Shown one piece after another: positions 32,691 through 44,419 of a stretch of 64,000 nucleotides of DNA (its first letter is position 1; each line of letters begins with the position of its first letter). Location of the stretch: contig CM034389.1 of the NCBI GenBank assembly GCA_019925095.2, positions 21,625,435-21,689,434 on the forward strand. The letters run 5' to 3'. This DNA comes from Dendrolimus kikuchii. Lineage: Eukaryota; Arthropoda; Insecta; Lepidoptera; Lasiocampidae. The notes beneath the pieces were generated by a model, which worked only from the letters and a program-made list of their open reading frames with translations, searched no databases and was not told the DNA's origin. A program made the translations under genes and the position numbers.

Positions 32691-32912
32691 GAGTAAAGGA
32701 GAGGAAGTATGTTTGTACTTTTACTAAGACATGACACCGTTCTTTTTAAGATAATAGAAGACAAAGTGGAAGGTAGAAGAGAGAAGGGAACACCTAGGAA
32801 GGCGTTTGTCGATCAAATAAAGGAAGGGATAGTAAAACAGCTGGCCGAGAATAGAGTGGATTGAAAGAGGCTCCAACGACAACAGCTAGACTCTTAAATA
32901 TGATGATGATTA
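32691..32912 (+). mobile_element. Decayed LINE 3' end with (ATG)n tail
   Basis: The plus-strand frame reads LLRHDTVLF, VEGRREKGTPRKAFVDQIKE and LAENRVD before stops, the order seen at the C terminus of several non-LTR elements (GRR..GRPR..W.D.I). It ends ATGATGATGAT. Compare the related end at 48755-49080. Confidence 0.55.
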
Positions 32913-33716
32913 TTCATAAGCATTATAAATTTGACGAATCCTTGTTAGATAGTTGCGTCTTAGTATGGCACTCTAGCAGCGTCCCATCTTCCAACCACTA
33001 GCATGACAGTCGGTACCGCTGCTGCACAACTGAAGGTCGTAAAATACCGCAAATATTCACCCATAGCAAATAGCTATATATTTGCGGCTTTTGGGGTTGA
33101 GGTCATGCGAGCCTGACATATAAGCTTTATCGAGACATAGATAACTAAAGGTTTAGTAGATGTTACACGGGAACAAAAGGCTGGCCAATACCTCGGGCAA
33201 TATCAATGCTGTGATTGAATTTAGAGTGGCTAAAGTTTTTTATTGTAATAATATAAAACCAACTTGATACGGTTATAGCTTAGACTAAGTCTTAATAAAT
33301 TGTTTATCTTAAAATAGTTACTTAAATTTCGTTTTTTTGTCAAAGTTTCCACCAACGCCAAGTCAGCATTAATTTATTGCTCCAATAACTCCAGAAAACG
33401 GTGTTGCAAAAACAGTGGATATTATTATCTCATACTTTTCTTAACCGCGGCTAATCTTGAACTTATTTATTTTGATTCCATTTTAGGCATGTCCTCTACC
33501 GAAGAAGGAAGCGATGAGATATCGTAGTTAATAAATTATCGCACATAATTAACTGACAAACACTGCAGTGGGATGAAATGTCTATGCAAAGAAAACATTT
33601 AAGCTTAATTCAATAACTATTATTTTTTTGCCATCTTATTTGAATTATGTGATATTCAAAGCTAATACTTTCAAAAGTGCGTATTCAATGTAAGCAATTA
33701 CTTGTGTATGGTTATA
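32913..33716. other. Mostly unassigned; inverted repeat and faint repeat L
   Basis: CCGCAAATAT (33047-33056) pairs exactly with ATATTTGCGG (33078-33087). At 33170-33230 GAACAAAAGGCTGGCCAATACCTCGG is a worn repeat L stretch in meaning (QKAGQYLG). The rest is AT-rich with nothing recognised. Confidence 0.35.
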
Positions 33717-34036
33717 GGTGCAGGAACGGAGAAAGAATACAATTTCCTGCGGCCGGGCGGCCTGTCGTAAGAGGCGACTTAACAACCCACAGCCAGGTGG
33801 TAGGGCATTTGCCCGACTGGACGGCTACCACCCCTGGTCTAAAGTATGTCGCCATAACAACCTTGAGTTGTGTTCTAGCATTAGTGACCAGGTTCCAGTC
33901 TCCCTTAAGAGAGCAGCAGCGCATTTGTAGCAACTTTGGTGTTGCAAATGTACATAGGCGATGGTAACCATTTTCCATCAAGTGGGCCGTCTGCCTGTCT
34001 ACTGATCTCCTGCAATATATATAAAAAAAAAAAAAA
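33717..34036 (+). mobile_element. Family A, copy 8 (long form)
   Basis: From GTGCAGGAACGGAG to CTCCTGCAATATATATAAAAA. Close to consensus; GCGACTTAACAACCC replaces GCGACAAAACAACCC. Confidence 0.9.
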
Positions 34037-35554
34037 GGTTTTGTCGGTATGGAGAGGCGGTAATTTACGTTCTTATAAAAATAAATCTCTTTCTGTTAGA
34101 CTATCCGATTGTTTTGGAAATGATATATTGTACATAGGTTTATTAATTGGGAGAAGGTGAAAGAAAAGAGATCCATTTATTAATATCATGATGCAAATTA
34201 AAAAGGTACAACTTAAGCAGTCAGAATGTGTACCTACGTATTTCATGAACTCTCGAACGCATCGCGAAAGCGTCTCATTGGTAGTGCACAAATCCCTTAT
34301 TTTTACAGGTACTTCACCTGTAAAAATTACAACGATTAATGACCCATTGTCTTGATTCTACTACGGAATTTCCGCTTATAACTATGCCGCATAAAACAAT
34401 TACATTTTGCGTCCTGCCTGTTTGATCCCAGTACTGCCATTGTATGCAAAGTCAAGAGGTTACTATCATTTCCGTCTTATTAACGCTTTATTAGAAGATC
34501 GATAAGGCTTCATTAGTAAACGTATGTTTTGCTTTAGATTAATTAAAATGGTTTCCCATTCCATTAATCTATTTTGCATAACTATCGCAAGATTTGCTTA
34601 TTAGAAAAAATAGTTATCTGTTCATCTTGTAATGGAGCATGAAATTGTTTAATTTTAAATAGCATTTGTTTTCGAAAAAAATATTTTTGTTGCAAATTTT
34701 TTTTCATCAGTTATTGATTGACGATATGATTAATTAGATTTATTATAATTTTCAAATAAAAAATACAATTTATTGTGATGAAAATAATAATTAACATTTG
34801 CTGTACCGATATTCTAAACTAAACAACAATTATTCGCCCTGCACAAATTCATGTATCCAAAGCCACTGCTTTTTCTTTACATATTATATTCCTTGCAAGA
34901 CAACACAATGCCCGGCCCGCTGTTGGAACAATCGTAACTATCTCAATAGCATCTTGTTGATCTATGTTGCCTGTCATCAGTTTCTCTATGTGACTGATTG
35001 ACGACTGTATCTAGATAGGAATTTTTTTTAAGTAAAATTAGTTGTCAGAGCGATTGAAGAATATTTAATTTTTACAAAGAGGCGGGTCATGATCAACTCG
35101 GAAGTTCTTTGTTTTTGAATATGAAAGTAATAATTCAATTATAACGTAAACAGCTACAAATACAGTTTGATAGATAGTTATAAGATAGATAACTCTTTAG
35201 TGTTCACCACGGTACTCGATTTAACTTAAAATTTTATTTGATTAATTAATACGAACACGCTACTTTTTCTGTGGACTTTGTTGTATCGTATCTTCTTCGT
35301 AATTAATAACTAAAATTTGCTTTCGGAGTAGTGATAGTATCATTGCTACTTTCAATAAGTACTTTGTAATTAGTTTTGAAATCTATTCATACAAAAAAAT
35401 CTTTAGTCACATTAAAAATATTCTAGGGCCTGGAAGCGCTTAACTTGGTTTTAGTAATCAATAAATTTGTATATACTTCGGACATATTATGACGATCTAA
35501 AGATGTAATGTTATCAGCCTTCTTTAAGAACATGATCTTCATTTTCAGCCAATC
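34037..35554. other. Unassigned AT-rich DNA
   Basis: Contains a short foldback TACAGGTACTTCACCTGTA near 34303-34321. Otherwise nothing recognised. Confidence 0.4.
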
Positions 35555-35965
35555 AATGTTCACTGCTGGATGTAGGTCTCCAAGTTTGTGTCACATATCA
35601 CGGTGTCCCGGCTTCCAAAACTGGTTCTGGTCGGGGACTTTACGCAGCTCTTTGGTCTTCCGGGGCGGTGAGCGTGCCACGCTACGATTACCGAGACTCG
35701 GTTTTCACTCCAGGACACGTTCGTTTCATCAGTCGTCGGTCCTGCGACAGATATGACCGGTGCACTGCCACTTCAACTTACTAATTTGGCAAGCTATATC
35801 TGTTACTTTGGTTCTCATGCAAATATCCTCATTTCTAATTCTGTCCATAAGACAAACACCCAATATTGCTCGCTACATAGCCGGCTGAGCAACTTCAAAC
35901 TTATGGTCCAGTCCCAGCGTCAGCGTCCACGTCTCAAAACAAGGGGATTTATAACAGTCTATTTA
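35555..35965. repeat. Interspersed repeat T, copy 2
   Basis: Pairs with 19490-19905 (CTGCTGGATGTAGG, GGTCCTGCGACAGATATGA, CACTGCCACTTC, TTACTTTGGTTCTC, AAACACCCAATAT). Confidence 0.5.
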
Positions 35966-36673
35966 TAATCTTGGGACTCTCTTAGATATAATGCAAAATT
36001 CAATTTAAAAGTTCAAGGATTTGTCGAATTTAAATGACAATGTCTACCGTAGTCTTGCCGTCTGCGGGTTTTTTGTATACATCCCCTCAATCACGTTCAT
36101 TTCGTAACAGTAAAGCATTAGGTCACGATTACTCAGTGCGACTGGTCTGAGCGCATTTCGCCTTGGCATCGTCATTGTTCACACCATCCGGAATTTCAAT
36201 GTAACCACAAAAATAAGAAGTCGTATTTACACTGCTGTGGTTTTAACCGCAAACTAAGTAGGCAAGGAGTTTACATTTGAAAAAGATGGTAAAAATACAG
36301 CAGCTAACGATTTTACTTAAAATTAACATAAACTTAAAGGGATAAATTTTACAAGACCCACATAAAATAATTGGGACGTCAATTGTTAAACTTTTCTTGG
36401 TTAATTTTTTTTATGGCGTATTTAATGTTTATGGAAAGCTATACGACATGTTTCATTTAGCCATAACGGGATATTTCTGTGAGAGAAAATTTTGTTAATT
36501 TTGACTTAAGAATTGTCAGCGGTTAGTATGATATTCTCTGCAATAGCGAAAACAGTATCTTGTGACATATACCTTGAATAATTCATTGTGACCTACAAGG
36601 CATGGTTTATTATTTGTTTGTTTTTGCAAACGACTTCCAACTTACTAACTTTAAAATTTACTGTATACTTTTA
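35966..36673. other. Unassigned AT-rich DNA
   Basis: Nothing recognised. Confidence 0.4.
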
Positions 36674-37110
36674 TTTTTTTATTGCAGGAGTTCAATACTT
36701 AATGTTTTTATATCTTGAAAGCAAAGAAGCTACTTATCCATCTAGGATCATCAGTTTTGCAATGGGGCAGAGTAGGTTAGCATCTCTAGTGAGTGCTCTT
36801 TGTCCCGGTATAAGTTCTGAGTTCAATTACTCTCCAGTAATTGCACTCACAACAGCGTCTAGTAGCTTTAAATAGGTTCCGTCACTAACTTTGTCGGCCT
36901 GTTGGCAGTTTACAACAGCCATCCAGGGCTTTAGGCAGCCATTAGTGGTGTTGGTGACAATCATGCTCATCATTACCCTAGTCTAGGCACGATTTTCAAG
37001 GGCCTTTGTGTTTATGGGATTGCCCATGTAGGGAGCCGAGTTCAGGGAGGTTTGGAGTGTCCGTTGTAGTCGCATTTGAATATCCGATAGGCCAAACAAT
37101 CCGTCGCTTT
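36674..37110 (-). mobile_element. A-tailed retroelement 3' end sharing the family A terminus
   Basis: Its 3' terminus (minus strand GAACTCCTGCAATAAAAAAAT at 36692-36674) equals that of family A, but the ~400 bp upstream are different. On the minus strand that sequence has one stop in about 80 codons, including MMSMIVTNTTNGCLKPWMAV and QQADKVSDGTYLKLLDAVV. It could be the LINE that supplies the family A tail, or a relative. The clade was not identified. Confidence 0.45.
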
Positions 37111-37320
37111 TGCCGCATTGGTTTCAACAAAGCGTTGCTGGTTTTGAACTGACTCGACGGAAAATTTTCTTCAAATTCTTATTGCACGCAAATATTCTAA
37201 CAAATCGTTATGTAGTTGAGTCTAGAAACTGAAGATAATAAGAATGAAAACTTACTCTATTTATTACAATGACATAACCTTTCATGATAAAAACACTGGC
37301 TGCTAATGATACGTCTGCTA

Positions 37321-37536
37321 CATCTGCGGTAATGTTAGTGTTAGTGACTGCGCCCCGTAGATGTAACTAATAATTTCAGGCGTTACTTGTGATACGACAT
37401 TTTCTCTACTTTTTAATGACGTTAAACATAGAGAGATAAAGTATGTATATAATGTAGCTAATCATTAGCGCCATTAGTTTTAATGCTAAAATGACGCATT
37501 TGGCCAGAGTCACTATCTGTAACATTATCCCAGATA
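37321..37536 (+). mobile_element. MITE M2, copy 1 (~216 bp)
   Basis: Ends are inverted copies (left ATCTGCGGTAATGTTA, right TAACATTATCCCAGAT) and the interior matches copies at 39192-39405 (reverse orientation) and 59831-60051. Shared interior words: TGTGATACGA, GTAGCTAAT, GACGCATTTGGCC. No coding capacity. Confidence 0.8.
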
Positions 37537-38075
37537 GAACAGTAACATCAGAAAATATAAATGATTGTAAATTGGACAGTGATTATGAAAATCCATATTA
37601 AAAGGCTTTGTTAATTGAACATAAATGCTTAGTAGTCTTTGAATAGCAACAGATTTTAAAAGTCGAAAGTGTAATAACCAAACATTATGTTACTATCAAT
37701 GTTAAGAGCGCGAAGTGTTAAATGTTTATTATTCCAATTAAAAGTATTCATATTAAAAGTGAGCATATTAACATTTAAGTAATTGTTTTCGGTGAATGAA
37801 AAATTATGTAAGTATTTTGTGTTCTATTGTTCGTACGTCTTCATTACATATTAAATATTAAGCAATGTATTGAAAATATAAAAATTATTAATATTAAGTT
37901 TTAGTTATTGGTTCATCATAAATATTTATTGGCCGGTTTGAAGGTAAATTAACTATTAGTTAGAAAAAGGCATTTTAAAGCAATAATTTCGTGTAAATAT
38001 CTATTTATTTATTAACTTTTTGAATCATATAAATTTTGTATAAATAAAAATCTTATAATATATTTCAGTGCTGGC
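37537..38075. other. Unassigned AT-rich DNA
   Basis: Nothing recognised. Confidence 0.4.
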
Positions 38076-38266
38076 CGTAGTGGCTTTTAAGAGTGACGAA
38101 CGGTATACCTGCCACGATTCTTCAACGCAGATTGGCTGGTTTCACATTTCAGTAATCTCTTTTTCTTCACGATGTATTTTTTCGCCGTTGGCATGTAACA
38201 ATAATTTGGTTTCAAGAATTTTATTTTAATGCTGCGTTTTTTTGTACAGGGTTCGAATCCGAATTT
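38076..38266 (-). mobile_element. tRNA-derived SINE S2, degraded copy
   Basis: ACGGTATACCTGCCACG, AACGCAGATTGGC, TTCACGATGTATTTT and GGCATGTAACAATA follow the order of the S2 copy at 25050. GGTTCGAATCC at 38249-38259 lies where the B box is expected. Family A copy 9 starts immediately after it. Confidence 0.5.
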
Positions 38267-38489
38267 TGCCATGTGGTAGGGCATTTCCCGACTGGAGGGC
38301 TACCACCACTGGTCTAAAGTATGTCGCCATAACAACCTTGAGTTGTGTTCCGGCATTATTCCGGCCCTTAAGAGAGCAGCAGCGCATTTGTATCACATTT
38401 GGTGTTGCAAATGTCCATAGACGATGGTAACCGCTTTCCATCAAGTGGGCATTCTGCCTGTCTGCTGAACTCCCGCAACAAAAAAAAAT
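38267..38489 (+). mobile_element. Family A, copy 9 (short form)
   Basis: Starts GCCATGTGGTAGGGC at the short-form 5' end and ends CTCCCGCAACAAAAAAAAA. An internal deletion of about 12 bases lies near 38357 (GGCATTATTCCGGCCC). Confidence 0.8.
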
Positions 38490-39191
38490 CCATGTCTTTG
38501 AAATAAGACGCAAATACGTGTGCCAATAATGCTAATGATATTAGACAGATCAACCTATTTGAATCAATTTGCTTGGCCACTTACATGATAACCGTGGTCA
38601 CCCTACAAAAGGCGCAGGACTGAAAGGAAAGGACGGTATTCAATGACATTAAATGATTTAAGTTTATGTTTTTATGAATCACTTTGGTTGATTTATCCAT
38701 ATTGAAACACAGAAATGAATTGTCTAATATGGTCTTAACCACTTAGTAGGTGGACCGTGTATCATCAGTTTGTTGCCTGCCAACATAAAAAAAAATTAAT
38801 TGCTCCTTAATTGTCCTTCATGCTTAAATTAACATCCCGTTTAAAAATCAAATGTATCGTTTTAAAATGTCAACTGGTATATTAGACCATGTCACGACTG
38901 CAATCGTTTTGCTCCGTTATTGTGTTCAAATTATTTAAAAGTTTAGTTACGATGATTTCGATAGAAACGGGTTTTTACAGAAGAATCCCACTGTACAAAA
39001 TGATTGGTATCAACTTTAATCGTATCACATGAAATCAATTATATATGCACATGTTCTAACATGCTTACCTATGTTTCTTTATTCTGCAATTAAATCACGG
39101 TATTTTTTTGTTTCAGGTAAATCTTGGTCTAATCTTGACATCTGATTGTAAGAGTAAGTCACTATGGCTATTAATCTAATGTTCATGCTCT
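38490..39191. other. Unassigned AT-rich DNA
   Basis: Nothing recognised. Confidence 0.4.
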
Positions 39192-39405
39192 ATCTGGGAT
39201 AATATTAGACTGTGGCCAAATGCGTCTTGTTTATAGCGTTAAAAATAATTGCGTTAATGATTAGCTACATTAGTGTATACATATACGTTATCTGTCAATG
39301 TTTAACGTCATTAACAATTAATAGCAATGCCGTATCACAAATAACGCATTAAACCTATAGCTATAACTGCGTGAAACGGCCTACATCTATAACATTATCC
39401 TAGAT
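39192..39405 (-). mobile_element. MITE M2, copy 2 (~214 bp)
   Basis: Inverted ends ATCTGGGATAATATTA and TAACATTATCCTAGAT; interior is the reverse complement of copy 1 (GGCCAAATGCGTC near the left end, CCGTATCACAAAT near the right). Confidence 0.8.
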
Positions 39406-39514
39406 GAACGTACAAAGTGATTTAAATTTCATAATTTTAATATTTCACAAATAAGATGATAGCAAGTACTTGAATGCCGGCTTTCTTGTGTGCTAATTAT
39501 TATTTTAGAATTTA

Positions 39515-39828
39515 CTTATTTTTTGTTGCATGAGTTCAGCAGACAGGCAGACGACCCACCTGATGAAAAGCGGTTACCATCGCCTATGGACATATGTAAC
39601 ACCAAAGGTGCTACCAATGTGCTGCCGCTCTCTAAAGGTACGTTGGTACCTGGCCACTGATGCTCGAACGCAACTCAAGGTTGTTTTGACGGCATACTCT
39701 AGACCAGGGATGGTAGCCATCCAGACGGGAAAATACCATACCACCTGGCTGTGGATTGTTTTGTCGCCTCTTACAACAGGCCGCCGGGTCGCAGGAAATT
39801 GTATTTTTTCTGCGTTCCTGCACGGTTA
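39515..39828 (-). mobile_element. Family A, copy 10 (long form, diverged)
   Basis: Reads on the minus strand from CCGTGCAGGAACGCAG to the T-rich (A-tail) side at 39515. It carries the CTCATGC variant. Visibly more diverged than copies 12-14. Confidence 0.85.
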
Positions 39829-40151
39829 AAAATCCTTTGATATCCAATTGGAATAAATCTCTAGCGTAGTGAGATATACTAAAGACAATAAGCACGAATT
39901 AGTTAAATAAAAGAGGACAAAGTCGGGCTCCGTATGGTCAGCTAAAGGCGATTTAACATTTGGTAACGAATAAACGTAGTTTAAACAATCCTAGTACCGG
40001 CATTCGCTAGTCGATATTACCAGTGTTATCATGCAACTTAGAAAATAGAGAAAAAGCGCAAGTAGTAATCATTACATCAGGCACCCAATAACTGGATTGC
40101 TGCAGTATACTTTCACTATGATCACTGCATCGGACGGCAGCGCAAGCGCAA

Positions 40152-40466
40152 TCAAAAGTACTGCCCGATAAGATCGAGAGTAAGTTTGCTAGGTGATGAA
40201 AACAAGCGACCGGAAGGCTCCGTTGGCGTCAATGTAATGGTATAGTCCGGAATATAATAACCTTCCTCTATTGGAAATAGAAGACTGCGTGGTAAATAAT
40301 TAAGGTTTAAATAATGTTTCTGGAGTTTGAGGTCGAAACCCCAAGGAATGAAACTTTTCGCCTCCACATTCCGCTTACGGAAGAGTACATTCCACAATGC
40401 ACTACCAAAGTCCGTGTTTCCCGAAAAGTACAATCCGGGTGTCTTTATATCTTGTGTGTATAGGTA
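40152..40466 (-). CDS. Candidate coding exon of unknown gene (105 open codons)
   Basis: The minus strand is open from about 40466 to TGA near 40152. The translation includes LYFSGNTDFGSALWNVLF, FIPWGFDLKLQKHYLNLNY and FPIEEGYYIPDYTITLTP. Its composition is protein-like (many aromatics, Pro and Gly) and no copy was seen elsewhere in the window. The only acceptor-like site, CACACAAG before ATATAAAG, is poor and no polyadenylation signal was seen downstream. A repeat L fragment starts 90 bases to the right on the opposite strand, so a transposon origin is possible. Family not recognised. Confidence 0.35.
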   Translation of the reverse strand, partial: YLYTQDIKTPGLYFSGNTDFGSALWNVLFRKRNVEAKSFIPWGFDLKLQKHYLNLNYLPRSLLFPIEEGYYIPDYTITLTPTEPSGRLFSSPSKLTLDLIGQYF

Positions 40467-40554
40467 TTATCTAGATAAACGTGCTCCATCTTTAACCTTA
40501 TCATCGTCCGACATTAGATGCGATTGCGATTTATCATAAAAAGCGCATGGGATT

Positions 40555-40735
40555 CCGACGCTCTAAAACTTTATCGGCACGTCGCTAAAAGTCTGGTAAA
40601 CGTTTCACGTGACCGGCCAAAAGGCTGGTCTTTATTTTGGTCAAAGAATTAGCATAGCTAATCAACGCAATGACACTGCTAGCCTTTTGCGAACGTTTTC
40701 AGCAAGTGACAGTAGTTTGGGACTAATTTTTATAT
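40555..40735 (+). pseudogene. Repeat L fragment
   Basis: Reads KLYRHVAKSLVNVSRD, then after a frameshift QKAGLYFGQRISIANQR and SLLRTFSAS, collinear with the minus-strand frame at 2557-2814 (LYRDIAKCLVDVSRDQKTG). Confidence 0.55.
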
Positions 40736-40753
40736 GTAGTTTTATTGTTAGTA

Positions 40754-41420
40754 CTAGAGTTTGCCTCGCGGCTACGCCGCGTGTCTATCCTTGGTTAATG
40801 GCTTTGTTTTACTTACGTAAAAAATTAGTTCGGTTGTTTACATGTAATATAATTAGATTTAATAATAGCGAAGAAATTATGTCCATATATTATAGTCTAC
40901 ACAACTGCCCAGCAAAACATAGAGGCGAGTCGAAAGCAACCTGATTTGAAGTAATACAATGAATAACATGTTGTTTATGACAACGCAGATATTTGTTAGT
41001 GTAATGAAAAACGCGATTGTAACGCCATCTATTCTGCTAATCCATCTATTCTAAAGAAACGACTTCATTTATCCCGTTCCGAAGTGTTAAGTCAGGTTAT
41101 AAGCCAGTATTATGCTGAGTTTAATTCATATACGTTCAGTAGATTTCAAAAAGGATGCGATCGCAACGCCATCCTTTTCGATATTTTCATCTATCCTGCG
41201 GAAATTTATCGGGAGAAAAAGTATCCTAAGTTAAGCCCCGGGATATGAGCTTGCTCTTTGTCGAGTTTCATTTAAATCCGCTCAGTAGTTTTCATGTGAT
41301 GCTCACAACAGTCATACAGAGAGACAAAACTTCTAAAAATTGTATTTTCGGTATCTCCTGGTCCGAATTATCCCTCCTGATATTTATCACATTTTAAACG
41401 CATTGTACAAACTCGAACCA
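40754..41420 (-). mobile_element. Helitron H5, copy 1
   Basis: On the minus strand the 3' end is CGCGGCGTAGCCGCG (perfect 6 bp hairpin, GTA loop, 40781-40767), nine bases, then CTAG (40757-40754) before T. This is the textbook Helitron terminus. The interior from about 41320 resembles 53340-53447 (ACAGACAAAA, TATTTTCGG, TGCTGGTC). The 5' end near 41420 is approximate. Confidence 0.7.
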
Positions 41421-43260
41421 TTTACAGATTTATTATAGCTTTCTGTCTTAAAATAGTTTACATACAGTGCTGTTTGTGTGTATAGTGTTATTTGAATATA
41501 TAGTTTATTTTTAATGTTTAAATTTAATTTAAATTACAGGGAAAGTATTTTTGAAGTTGTATAAACTTAACTTTAGAATTTTTCACTATATAATTTAAAA
41601 GTTAGAAAGGATATAATTTTCACGACTTTGGAACCTTCTTGGCAATCTGTTGATTCAAAGAAACAATTCATTAAGCAACCTCGCAATGTTTTTTGAGATC
41701 TGACTAACAATACTCCAGACGACATTTTTTTTTCAATCCTTACACATTATTACATATTTTTACTTTTTCGCAATTTCACTACATAACTTTACAGCGCTAT
41801 ATAAGATTACATCTTCCTGTATATTTTATTTATTTAATTTGTTTGGGAAACATACAATAATTAATATTCTTAAATATAAAACAAAATTAATACATATATC
41901 AATCAAGTTTCTACTAAAACATAATTTATATAATAAAAATAAAAATTGGCTCAAACAGTTAATTACAAAAAAATATATATATTACAATTATATAAAAATT
42001 ACATAAAATGTCCAATTAATTTAAATGAGGTCAATATTGAACAAAAACAAAAATATTTCACCACAATAATTACTAATAAAATAGAGATAAAAAAGGAAAG
42101 TATAAAAAAAGGTTTAGTCATTATTCTTATTATTCTATATATTTCTTATTGTATAGAAATCATCTTTGATATATAAATAGAAGTAACTTTTAAATGAAAA
42201 TAATTGTGAGATAAACGGATGGACATGTATGACGAATATTTTAAAGATTTTTGCAGTTTTGCTAGGAAGCCCTGAAGTAAACTCTTACGCACATAATTAT
42301 CTGCTGCTAGCTACACCAATCGTAAAGTTCGACGTGGACTGTCGCTTTCCATTAACGTGTGAAGTTCCGTTCTAGAACATAATATTTGTAATACCTCTAA
42401 TTTGTTCCGGTCTGATTGTAATTTATGCTCATTATTTTAAAGTTTGCAACATTCGAATTATTAATAGAGTCGTGATAGATATTTATTTGGCTAAAATAAT
42501 TACACTGCATTCCTTTTATTTTAATTCGAAGCCTGTCAACGCTACAACTTTATCGGTCAACTATGTAATTAACTCCATTTGATTATATTTTTCAAGAGAT
42601 ACTGTAAACGTTATATTTTTGTGGATTACATAAAAAAATCTATAATACAATATACTATTATTTTTGATAATGTAACATCATACCGTTAGAATAATAGAAC
42701 GTTTTTTTGTAGTTATCAGTTTTTTCTTTTTTATAAAAATGTCGATAAGTAGTTTTCTTGCTGTAAGTGTGATTATTGTTACAACTAACAAGTTCTGGCC
42801 TTGAAGGACAATATAGTGAGGAACTTTGTATTGAGATTACTAATGTGCGATACCTGTTAATCAATCTTGGACAAGTTTGGGAGGCGTAGCAAATTCAAGG
42901 TTGGTAACCTCTGCAGCGGTGCTTGCATCTAAAATACACGTGTATTGAAAAATACATTAAGAGAAGGCGGGAATCACCAAGCCGGGATGAAAGTAACATC
43001 AAAATTTGATTTAGATGAAATTGTTTTTATATTACGCAACTTTGATAGTTATTTTGTAAGCATGCCTCTCGGTGTATAAATCGACGTCAGTTTTCCTAAA
43101 GATTAAATTACGATAGTACTTATTTTCACATTTAAGCGTTTAGTACTTTAGAAGTAATCTGTTTTAGAAAGACGATGTTTTTCCTTAATTACATTATTTA
43201 TGAATAGTCAAGTTTTTAAATAATATTTGTTAAACTACATTTATCGGTAAAAATAGCGTA
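41421..43260. other. Unassigned, 1.8 kb, very AT-rich
   Basis: AGTTAGAAAGGATATAATTT at 41603-41622 resembles GTTACAAGGGGATACAATTT near 45590, so parts may be worn repeat. Nothing else recognised. Confidence 0.35.
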
Positions 43261-43700
43261 GGATGCTCTGCCGCCAGATGGACTGATGACCTTTTTTATG
43301 TAGCTGGGGGAACACATTTACGCATCTCCTCGGACCATGGGGTGTAAGTTACGAGGGAGGGATATGTGCGGCTCCTTGGGGCCGGCTCTGACCTTTCACC
43401 AAGAAGAGGTTAAGAGAAGCCGATCGTCAGGATAGCCACTAAACCTAAGAGCATCCTTCGGTGTCTTGGTGAGGCGTCACGGAGTATGTTATATATGCTT
43501 ATGCAATTCGCCGTGGCGACTCGAACAACTAACACTAAACCCTACCGACAGTGGATGAACAAAGCGGAGGGCCGGGATATATGGAGCTAACTTGTAGAGA
43601 CTTACATCCTGATTGGCACTGAACAACAGTTGGCTGACGACAAAGGACCGTGGGTAATATTCAAACAAATAGGCATTAGAGAACCATGTAACAGAAATTA
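43261..43700. repeat. GC-rich retroelement-like block
   Basis: Compositionally distinct. CTCCTCGGACC, GGGATATGTGCGGCTCC and GGGGCCGGC recall the double-hairpin block at 11241-11335. GTGTCTTGGTGAGGCGTCACGG and CCGTGGCGACTCGAAC are CpG-rich like LINE 5' regions. No frame is maintained. Confidence 0.4.
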
Positions 43701-44419
43701 TACCTAATTATAGATCTTTAATTGACGCGGAACCAGGGGAGCCCTTGTAATATTTTTAAATGCGCATTTTATTTACTCTATAGGTATTGTTCTATTTTTC
43801 TTATTTATAGATTGTAAAAAAACGTGGTAACTTATGATAATCCTATAAGTATGTGAATTATGAAAAATTGCATCAATATTATTAATTATTTGCTTTTGAA
43901 AATTTAATAACATCACAAAATAAATGAACTGCAACTAAAATCCAGGCCTATCATACATACCTAATAAATCCAAGCCTATCATAAATACGTAATATAGTTA
44001 TATACCATAAACATATAATCCAAACCTAAGCAAAAGGGATACATAATTATTTATTTAAACTCACAAATAGATGACTATCATTGTTTATTTACAAGGTGAG
44101 GCGAAACATTATTTTAGCAAAATCCTGATTAAAATAAACAAGTTGGAAAGTTTAGTCTAAACAGATGAGGTCATTATAACAACCTTCGGAAAGCCTCGAC
44201 CTTGCTCGCCATGTGTCGTAACTGCCCTGCCCATTACATAACTTGCAAGTTACGTGCATTGCATATGTTTGGTTTTAGGGATGACTTTAGCCTACATTTT
44301 TATTTGCTATCTCGCTCGCGCATCACCACATTTAGAAGATATAAACTGATAGAATTTACTTGCGCCACATCTATGTGTTAGAATTTTAAATATAATATTA
44401 GGAATATTTCGCATAACTG
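43701..44419. other. Unassigned; 2-unit tandem duplication
   Basis: AAATCC(A)GGCCTATCATA repeats with a ~29 base period at 43938-43995. Otherwise AT-rich. Confidence 0.45.
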
